From positions 98,295,332 through 98,359,331 of the forward strand of contig JAAALK010000079.1 in the NCBI GenBank assembly GCA_019279435.1: a DNA stretch of 64,000 bases, given 5' to 3'. The notes beneath the pieces are model-generated. The model searched no databases and was not told where the DNA came from. It saw nothing but the letters and a program-made list of their open reading frames with translations. Below are positions 11,531 to 20,750 of the stretch, piece after piece. A program made the translations under genes and the position numbers. This stretch comes from Zizania palustris. Lineage: Eukaryota > Streptophyta > Magnoliopsida > Poales > Poaceae. Every line of letters begins with the position of its first letter. The stretch's first letter is position 1.

Positions 11531-12241
11531 AAGATAAGCATAGTCCAAAACAAAGTGCTTCAGCAAACTTGTTGTCTTTTTAATTTTCAGGCTTTTTCAT
11601 TTTCCTTTTTCATTTTTGTCAGTGGTTATTTGCATGTCAAACCTTACGCTAACCGACCAAGTCAAGCCTAGGCTAGAACTGGACCATCAGAAGCTTAAGA
11701 CATTGGTCTTGACATACACTACACTGTCCTAGTTCATACCAAAGTGCTATGGTACGCAATCCAGAACAATGCAATGCGACAAAGCAAACCCACCTGGATC
11801 TTTTCAACTTAAGCATAAAAAGGCATGGCATTTTTCATTTTTCTGATTTTCATCATTTTCATAGCACATTTCCATGTTTAAAGCATAAAGATGTCCAAGT
11901 TGCATATCTGCATCTAAGTAAGGAACTAGCTACAAGGCATGTAACAGATAGCAAGAGCATTCAACCTATACATGCTAGTTACCAGAAGTAATGGTGATCA
12001 TTTTTCAATTTTAAAGCATAAAAGCCATGCATATGACAGATATTAGACATATAAAGTGAACTGAAGCAAAGCATGATCATCGACAAGTAATCAAAAGCAT
12101 GTACCCGCTAAAATAAATAAAGTAGATCAATCATATAACAAAAGCAAGCTCAAAGTGTGATATGTGAATATGCATGATATGAACACACACAAAAAGACTC
12201 AAGAAAAGAAGAAAGAAGAAAGAAAACTGACTCAAACTATC
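11531..12241 (-). other. Copia B noncoding 3' region, truncated
   Basis: Matches the reverse complement of the first ~700 bp of the region after pol in A and F. The section carrying the polypurine tracts has been removed by the deletion that also took the start of the LTR. No gene. Confidence 0.8.
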
Positions 12242-15229
12242 CTAAAAAGGATACACAACACCCAAATCCCCTCGTAAACGCTCAAAGGTAGACTGATCTA
12301 GGGGTTTGGTGAAAATATCAGCTAACTGATGATGGGTATCAACATGAACAAGGTCAATGACACCTTTCTCATATTGATCCCGCAGAAAGTGAAAGCGCAC
12401 ATCAATGTGTTTGGTTTTTGAATGAAGACAAGGGTTTTTCCCTACACTAATAGCACTGGTGCTGTCGCAAAACAGAGGAACTCTGGTAGGAAAGAACAAC
12501 CCAAAATCTCGTAAAGTGGAAATCATCCAAACCAACTATGAGCAGCAGCTACATACTCAGCCTCAGTATTCGAAAGAGCAACTCCACACTGCTTTTGAGA
12601 AGACCAAGAAACAAGAGACGAACCAAGAAACTGGCAAGTACCGGAAGTCGACTTGCGATCCAACCAGCACCCACCAAAGTCAGCGTCCGAAAATCCAGAT
12701 AAATCAAGAGATGATGATGCTGAATAATAAAGACCGTGATCGGGTGCATAGGTAAGATACCTGAAAATGCGCTTGACAGCTTGCCGATGAGACACGCGAG
12801 GTGAAGACTCGAAGCGCGCGCAAAGTCCCACGGTGAACTGTATATCTGGCCTCGTCCCCGTCAACTATAGCAGCGAACCGATCATCCCTCGAAACACTCT
12901 CTCATTGACCTTGATGTCGCTCTCGTCCTTGTCCAGACCCCCAGATGTTCCCATTGGGGTCATTTGAGGCTTCAACTCTCCACCAAAGTCGAACTTCTTC
13001 AACATGTCGCGAGTGTACTTGCCCTGGTGGATGAAGGTGCCGCCCTTGGTCTGCTTGATCTGGAGCCCTAGGAAGTACTTGAGCTCACCCATGAGGCTCA
13101 TCTCAAACTCACTGTGCATCTGCTCAGAAAACTTGGACACAAGAGCATCAGTAGTACCGCCAAAAATAATATCGTCCACGTAAATATGAGCAACTAAGAA
13201 ATCTAAAGCATCTTTGGGAAAGAAAAGAGTTTTATCCATAGACCCCATCACAAAGCCCTTCCCCAACAAAAACTGCTTTAACCGGTCATACCAACCCTAG
13301 GGGCTTGCTTCAGACCATATAAAGCTTTCTGCAGCTTAAAAACATGTCGAGGAACCTTAGGGTTCTCAAAATCGGGAGGCTGCCTAACATAAACCTCCTC
13401 TTCTATGTACCCATTCAGAAAAGCACTCTTGACATCCATTTGAAAAAGCTTATAACCCTTCGAAGCGGCAAAAGCTAAGAGAATGAGAATGGACTCAAGA
13501 CGGGCAACAGGGGCGAAATTTTCTTCAAAGTCAATACCCTCTTTCTGGCAAAAACCCTGGGCAACTAGTCGAGCTTTGTTGCGCACCACAACCCCATCTT
13601 CACCTTGCTTGTTCTTGAACACCCACTTGGTGCCTATAGGGTTGCATCCGGGTGGCAGCTCAACTAGTGTCCAAACCCGATTGCGGACAAAATTCTCAAG
13701 CTCTTCTTGCATGGCATTAATCCAATTCGAAATAGAAAGAGCATGAGAAACATCTCTGGGCTCAAAAGATGCAACAAAAGCAGATCCAGCAAACACAACA
13801 AGAGAGTCAACAGACAAACGCAAAGTCCTCTCAAACAAATCACCGATGATGAGCTCTGAGGGGTGATCACACTGAACTGCTCGGGATCCCTGGTGATCTG
13901 AAGTCACCTCACCGGAGTCAGCAGCTGGCACCTCTGGACTCAACTAAGGGGGCTCGATCGAAGTGGAAGAAGTGATCAGAGGTCCGCCCTTGTCCTTAGT
14001 CGAAGTCTCAGAAGGTGCAGGTTCTGCACGCTGTGCAGATGGCCCACCCTCATCAACAGCTGGAGTGTCATCATCTTCCTCGAAGATGGACTCTCCGAGC
14101 TCACCATCTCCAGACAGCTCAAAAGAAGGAGTCAAAGAAGTCAAGGACTCATCAAATGAAACTTCGCAAGTCTCGACAAGCTGATGGGAGTCGAGGTTGC
14201 AAACACGGAAGCCTCGAGAATGCAAAGCATAGCCAAGAAAAACTCCATCCCATCAACGAGACTCAAACTTGTCCAAATGCCCTCCCTTCTTGAGCACAAA
14301 GCACTTGCAGCCAAACGCTCGCAAGTGGCTCACCTTGGGCTATCTGCCAAACCACAACTCAAATGAAGTCTTACCAAGGTAAGCTCTAAGAAAAATGTGG
14401 TTGGCCAGATAGCAAGCCGTGTTCATGGCTTCAGCCCAAAAATGCCTAGGTGTCCTGTGCTCATCGAGCATCATCCTGGCCATCTCGACTAGCATGCGGT
14501 TCTTTCGTTCCACAACGCCATTTTGTGGGGGAGTGTAAGGAGCAGAAAACTGATGGTCAAGACCCTGATCACTACAAAAGCTGACGAACTGAGAGTTCTT
14601 GAACTCAGAGCCGTTGTCAGAGCGAATCGCTCGCATTCGACCATTGTTCTCATTCTTCAGCTTCAAAATCAGGTCATGAACAAAATGAAATGTCTCATCC
14701 TTAGACTCCAAAAATAAAACCCACGAAAATCGAGAAAAATCATCAACTATCACAAGTGCGTACCACTTCCCACCGACTAAGCGTACCCGAGCTGGACCGA
14801 CAGTGTCCATGTGTAATAGCTCGCCCGGATACGAAGTCATCACCTGAGTCACAGGTGAGTGAGAAGCGGCAACCTTTTTCCCGTGACGACAGGGATGGCA
14901 AACTAGATCGTTCTCCATCTTAAGCTTGGGCAATCCTCGGATGAGGTCCATAGAGCTCAACCTGACTATCAGATCAAAACTCAAATGGCCCAACCTCCTA
15001 TGCCACTTCCAGAGCTCAGAGGAGGATCCAGCAATCAAACATTGAGAAGGGCCAAAAGACCCTCTAGAATCAACCACAGAAGAACTGCCCTTCTTAAAAC
15101 GGACCTCCAAACCATCCTCAAGAAGTTGCGAAACAGAAATCAAATTAAAGTTCAAATTCCCAACCAAAGCAACGTTCTTCAAAGAGAAATGGTCTGAGAT
15201 GTGAATTGAGCCAATGCCGTGTACCTTCC
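12242..15229 (-). pseudogene. pol: Copia B pol main part (integrase, RT, RNase H), broken
   Basis: Minus-strand Copia polyprotein homologous to the intact pol at 56791-59991. Integrase (SDNGSEF near 14610, with the PPQNGVVERKN block near 14520), RT (YVDDIIFG near 13170) and RNase H (DIFTKPLDQ near 12300) are all recognisable. It is split by a TAG at 14340-14342 (Q in F), another stop near 13944, a frameshift near 13275 (the A-W-Y-D stretch after KQAPR is disrupted), a further break at 12865 and one near 12535. The N-terminal 140 bases, with the protease DSG motif, lie on the other side of Gypsy H at 26707-26849. It is not functional. Confidence 0.9.
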
Positions 15230-15724
15230 TGTTGGCGTAAAAGATTACGCTACCAGGTTTCTGTAGAAAAGAAACTAACAAACGAAGTGTTTGTGAAGCA
15301 AACTGTTCTAAGCCTCCGAAAGGATAATAGCTTAGAATAGTTCGAAAGTGTGTATTGAATCACTTGTATTCGGTCCCTATTACAGGGTGAAATGGGGGGT
15401 ATTTATAGGCCTAAACATTAAGGAAAAGACCTATTTACCCCTCTATTACAACCGACATTAAGGAAACTATTTGATTTCCTTAATAGGGCTAAAATGGTAA
15501 AAGACTAATCTAACGGGAAAGAAGATAAGTCTTCCATCTTAGCTGGCAGAAAAGATCCTGAAGGGCTTTAGTTCGAAGACATACTTCGAACCAATGGCTG
15601 TCTTCGGGCTTCGAACGGGGTTCTGAGCAACTTCGAAGATGATCTTCGGAGAATCTTCGAACTGGTTGACTGTCTTTATGCTGCTTCGGCAATAACCCCG
15701 AGGATGAGATATTTTCCCCCAACA
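15230..15724 (-). repeat. Gypsy H 3' LTR
   Basis: 495 bp from TGTTGGCG to CCCAACA, nearly identical to 26207-26701. A TATA-like CCTATAAATACCCC lies on the minus strand near 15388-15401. TTCGAAG-type motifs are clustered at 15570-15665. Confidence 0.95.
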
Positions 15725-16051
15725 GTAGCCCCTCGAATACGCTTCTCCGTTGACCTGTAATGTTTAGGAGAGCAGTATACGCAAGAAAAGTAATCATGCG
15801 TAGGGGTTAACAGATTTATATCATCTCCGAATTATGTGGAGATATATACTTCGAATTGGTATTCGAAGAAATTACATTCGAAGTGACTTAGAAGTATCTT
15901 TAAAAAGACTGAAGACTTCTCAGACTTAGAAGAAATAGCCGTTAGCCTGTTTCTTCTAACGGAAGTTATACGATGCGCTATTTTCGGAGGAAAATAACAG
16001 GCGAGAAAGCGAAAAGGCAGAGCCAAAACGGTAACAAACGGAACATTTAGG
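15725..16051 (-). other. Gypsy H polypurine tract and upstream region of the antisense gene
   Basis: The minus-strand GAGGGGCTAC at 15725-15734 is next to the 3' LTR and is the plus-strand primer. The rest has no gene; it serves as the upstream region of the plus-strand antisense gene. Confidence 0.7.
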
Positions 16052-16060
16052 CTATAAATA
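16052..16060 (+). promoter_or_regulatory. TATA box of the Gypsy H antisense gene
   Basis: CTATAAATA followed by GGGG, about 140 nt before the ATG at 16201, leaving room for a transcription start near 16085 and a leader of ~115 nt. It points away from the 3' LTR and against the element's own transcript, so it is separate from the LTR promoter. Confidence 0.7.
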
Positions 16061-16200
16061 GGGGACCTAAAACTTACCCGATTACCTTTTCACCGCTTTC
16101 TCACAGTCAAAAGCCTTTTGAGCCCCTTGAGTTCTTGAGCCCTAGCCTTTGAGTTCTTGAGCCCTAGCCTCCATTTCCTTAGAACAATCCAGCGATCGTG

Positions 16201-19200
16201 ATGGTGAAGACCAAGGGATCCACGCCTCCTTCGGCCTTGGCTCGGCAACAGGCGGCCGCAGCGGCAGCAGCGGCAACATTGGCAGTGGCACCCTCGATGC
16301 AGGCGGCAACATCCATGGCGGCAGGGGGGAGAAATCCCCAAATCGCCGATGACCAAGGTCTGTGCCCACCGTCGACCAAATACTTAGATCAGTCTTTTGA
16401 GTTGGGGCCTTCTACCTGCAAGAGAGAGTCTTTGGCAATCACAGCAGGGGGAAAGATTAGTAATGGAGTTATGATTCGGAAGCCGGGCAAAGAATCGATT
16501 CCATCACCAAGACCCGGAGAGGTTGTAGTATTCGAAGCCTTTTTCGAAGCAGGCTTGGGCCTCCCTGCTGTGGATTTCTTGGCCGAAGTACTTGACTTGT
16601 TCCATGTAACCCTCCCCCAGCTATCTCCGAATGCTGTAGCTAGATTATCTATCTTCGAGTGGGCGCTGAGAGCCGAAGGTTGTGAGGGGAGGGCAGAAAT
16701 CTTCGCTGCACTTCATAGAGCAACTTGTCAGCCGAAGACCTTCGTAGGCTCCGGAGGTGAGAAAGTGGTGGTTGCCTTCGGAAGCATTAATTTTAGGCTT
16801 CGAGACGAATATGCCCTGCAATTCCCTGCTAAGGCCATCAATGCTAGATGGTACACCGATTGGGTCCTGAGGTGGTTTTATGCCGAAGTCGGAGCGAGCA
16901 GTCCTCTGGCTGGGCCCCTCAAAGAAATCCAATTCCGGAAGGAAGCCTTAGTGCAACCAGACGAAGGCCAGCTCGAAGCTCACCTTAACCTGCTTCAAAA
17001 AATTAGCCGAAGGTTAAGCATGCGGGACTTGGCCGAAGAATTCCTCGGACTCCAAATTCCTCCGCTGATGGCCAACTGGCCTATCGTCTTCGAGGATGAC
17101 TCAGAAGGTGGTCTTCGCAAGATCAATTATACTTTGAGCCCTGCAGGTAACTTCGAAACTAACATGCATTGTACATATTTACTTCGAAGAAAGACTAACT
17201 CGAATTATTTTTTAGCTTCTTCAGCCCCTATTACTTCAGAGCAAATTGTAAGGGCTTCGGAGAAGATTTTGGGTGCTCCAACTCCGACGGAAAAAGAATG
17301 GCGAATTAAATTGGTCGGGAGTTGGGAGCGGTTTAACAGAGTATGGGGAATGTTGGAGTTAACTCCGCCCCCTCTGGTGGACTGGGTGCCTCTGGAGAAA
17401 GGACCCAAGAAAAGAGTGGCTGAAGCCGGAGCTTCTAGCTCCGCAAGGACTCCGGTGAAGAAGGTGGCTCGGAAGCCAAAAAATCTCGCACCTTCGGATC
17501 CTGCGCCTTCAAGCTCAAGAACCTCAATCTCTGGTTCTAAAGAAGATGAAGGTATATTATTAGTGAAATTGATTGATGAAGATGCAGCTCAACGAAGTAT
17601 TCACATTGAAGATACTGCAGGTATACCGGAGCCCCAAGCCAACATCGAAGAAGTAAGAGCTCCGGATACCCAGGAGGAACAAATCGAAGCCCCTATGGGT
17701 GGAGATGAAGTCGAAGTTCCGGCAACTTCGGTTGTGGAGGAAAGGACTGCTCACGGAGATGCTCCGACAGTGGAAAATCTAACTGCGGAGTCGGATGATG
17801 ACTTTACTTTTGACCCTCCGATCAGTCCAGTGCTCGATCTTCCGGAGAATGTCGAAGGTAAATTTCGCATAATTTTTATCAATTTCTGCAAAATTATACA
17901 ATGTATAATATTTTTGTTTTTGCAGAGCCTCCTGTTGTCGAAGTACCTCACGAAGATACAATTCAAAGGCCTTCGACAACTTCGGAGCCACACCCGGAGA
18001 TTACTCAACAGGGGCCTGGAAGAGGTAAAAGACACATAGAGCCTCTCCCTACTCAAGGATCGACTTCGTCTGAGTCAACAGATGAAAGTGAATCAACTGA
18101 GGGGGGGCCATCTTCAGAAGTTCCAAGGGCCTCAGAAGAACTCTCCGGACCTTCGCTAAGCAGAGCTGATCAGAAGGCTTCGGTAATGCTTCCTCTCTTA
18201 ACTCCTTTTTTGGAGGAGAGAACCGGACTTCGGACTCTGGTTAAACCTTTGGGTGAAGCCAGTCGTAAAGTCGGGGAAACAGAACTGGTAGGCCTCTTGA
18301 GCAGGGCGAAAAGTTCGGAGCTTAACATTGCTATAGAAAGAGCAGCTTATCAGGTACAAAGCATCTTCGAACCAAATAATGAATTATATATGAATAATTT
18401 CTTATTCTAGTTTTTCTTTTTTCTTAGCAAGCAGTCTTGGCCCGCGCTGCAGCTTTATCGGGCGAAAATGAAATTGCTCAACTTCGGGAAGAAACCGAAG
18501 CTCTTCAAAGAAATTTTAACTTCTCCGAAGGTCGAGTAGCTCAGATGGATAATGTAATATTAGCAGAGCGAAGGGCTAGGCAAAGCTTAGAGGCTGCGAA
18601 GAAAGAGCTCGAAGCAGAAAGAATTGTGCTTCGAGCGGAGGTTGAAAGACTGCGGAAGGAGGATGCTGCTAAGGGGTCCGAACTTGTGAGGGTCCAAGAA
18701 GAGGCTAGCCAACTCCTGACTCAAAAGAATACTTTGACTACGGAGAATGCTAGAATTTCCGGAGTTCTAGCAGAAACGACTTCGGTCAAGGATGCGCTTA
18801 TTGAGGAAAGGCTTAAGTCTGAGAAGGTGGCTTCGGAGGTCATCGAGCAGATGCTAGGTGTCTTGGAGTACTTCGGTACTACTGGATCACTACCTTCGGA
18901 TGACAATGTGACTCTGCTGCGCCGGTTAAAGAGGATCCAAGGAGCAGCGAAGCAAATGAAGACGGCAGGCATGCGTTATGGAGAACTCTCCGGACAAGTG
19001 TCTGCCCTTGGATTACTTCGTTACTACGAGGATTTGGGCCGAACAATCACTCCGAGCGCAGAGGGATCCATCACCTTCGACGACGCGAGACTTTTGACTC
19101 CTTCCGAAGGCGTGACTGCCGCCTGGCGAGCCTTTCAAACTTCATGGAGAGCCGAAGGTCGTTCTGCGATCAAGGCTTGGATTGATGAAGGCCAACGCCA

Positions 19201-19820
19201 GAAGCAAGTTCGGAGCCAAGCTTCGAGCAGTCAGCCTCCTCCGAACCCGCAGGTTTAGGAATTATTTAGGATTTTTTGATTATGTAAAGCTCATGCTTGT
19301 AAACATTTATCAATGAAAGTCTTGTTTGTCATATTTTTAGGCTTTGCCTCTTATGGAAGATATCGAAGTGTTAGAGCTTAACAACGAACTTCGTTCATTG
19401 TGGAACACCTTCGAACTTCTAAAGAGTTATAAGCGTCCTCGATTTCTTATTCCTCGAGATGACTCCGGCGTAATTGCGCCCGAAGTAATCAAAGACGTAT
19501 TGTCTTATATTAAAGAGGAAGATAAAGAGGTTGACGCAAACACTTCGTCTTCTGAAGACACTAATTGGTCTCAAGACGAAGGTGAAGCCCAAAATAAAAG
19601 ATCTGAAGATCTTAGAAGCTGGGAAAGAAGCCCCGAGCGGCTTCGAACTTGGGCCGAGCTTCAACAAGAGCAGAAGGATTTTAGAGCTTCGAGGGGGAGG
19701 AAGAGAGTTAAACGTAAAGTTCTTAGAACTTCCGATGTTGGAACTAGTCGTTCCACCCCTAGCTCTCGGGACCGAAGAGGTCTCCGATTCCTTCTTGGTA
19801 TAGATACCAATTTTTCATAG
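16201..19820 (+). CDS. Four-exon antisense gene of Gypsy H (PF04195-like protein, 1129 aa)
   Basis: Spliced gene on the strand opposite gag-pol: exons 16201-17857, 17926-18353, 18428-19252 and 19341-19820. All three introns (68, 74 and 88 bp) are GT-AG, and the exons join in frame with no stop for 1129 residues. The start is the ATG at 16201; a GTG three bases earlier is ignored. Residues ~108-330 resemble PF04195 (putative gypsy-type transposon; FFEAGLGLP followed by DFLAEVLDLF). An Ala-rich run precedes it (19-26). A basic bipartite stretch at ~402-430 could be a nuclear signal. An acidic/Ser-rich linker follows. Exon 3 is a long coiled coil (~700-835), and the C-terminus is basic (RGRKRVKRK). 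The biochemical role is unknown. Antisense extra ORFs are known in Tat-lineage elements; the exact splice model here is my inference. Confidence 0.82.
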
Positions 19821-20198
19821 TGTAATTTGTAAACACATTTATTTCAATAATGAATGCCGATTTAAAATTGTCTCCATATTTACTAGCCCCTCTTTGGGTA
19901 TAATCAACTTCGAAATGTATTCAAAGATGGTTATGCGCAAAGAAAAAACTTCGGAGTACAATTTTTTGGGGGTTCGGAGCCCCTCTGTCATTTAAAGATC
20001 TTTTGAAATCTTATGAAATGTCTTCGACTTTTTGCAGTCAGAAGAATGGTAGCTTAGTACCTTTGTTTGCTTTACGAAAGAAATCAATTGAGATAACTTC
20101 CAGGACACTTTAGTGTCTTAAAGAATTTGTCACTTTGGACTATGTTAACAGACATTCGAAGCTCATGGCTCAAATGCTGTTTTGCTTTAGCCACCTTC
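19821..20198. other. Spacer after the H antisense gene
   Basis: No gene. AATAAT-type polyadenylation-like sequence near 19845 could end the antisense transcript. Confidence 0.5.
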
Positions 20199-20590
20199 GG
20201 CTATTTTTGCAGAAGTCTACCAGCCAATGGCTTGGACTTTGCAGAATTTGGCCACCTTCGGCTCTTTTTACGGATGTCTACCAGCTAATGGCTTGGACTC
20301 CGTATAATTGTAGCCACCTTCGGCTATTTTTGCAGAAGTCTACCAGCCAATGGCTTGGACTTCGCAGAATTTGGCCACCTTCGGCTCTTTTTTACGGAAG
20401 TCTGCAAGCTGCAGCTTGGACTCCGTAGATTTTGGCCACCTTCGGCTCTTTTTACGGAAGTCTACCAGCCAATGGCTTGGACTCCGTAGAATGTGGTTTT
20501 GGGCTCTTTTACGGATGCCTACAAGCCGTGGCCTGGGCTCCGGATGTATTTCAGCCACCACATCGGAGGCTTCGACTTTATGGGTACGAA
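20199..20590 (+). repeat. ~61-bp tandem repeat between pol and the antisense gene
   Basis: About six imperfect copies of a unit starting GCCACCTTCGGCT and containing CCAATGGCTTGGACT, beginning near 20199, 20259, 20323, 20383, 20443 and 20505, with a degenerate start of a seventh near 20564. It lies between the convergent 3' ends of pol and the antisense gene. Short readings through it are not genes. Confidence 0.85.
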
Positions 20591-20750
20591 GTCCGGAAAT
20601 ACAGCCCAGCTTAATGACACTTCCCTCTCGGTCGACCCCGCGGTTCCAGCGCGTCCGCTCGGGAAGCTGGGAGTCTATGAGGGGAAGGCAACTATCAGGG
20701 TGTATGCTTTATTAATTTAGAGGTGATTACAAGCGAATTACAAGGAGCCC
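20591..20750. other. Spacer downstream of H pol
   Basis: Short noncoding stretch between the tandem repeat and the pol stop codon; nothing recognised. Confidence 0.5.

Noticed and set aside
20199..20590. Possible CRISPR array
   Set aside because: Units are contiguous tandem copies without unique spacers, in a plant retrotransposon.
20135..20720. Several ORFs of 60-121 residues
   Set aside because: They read through the 61-bp tandem repeat and give repetitive peptides; not genes.
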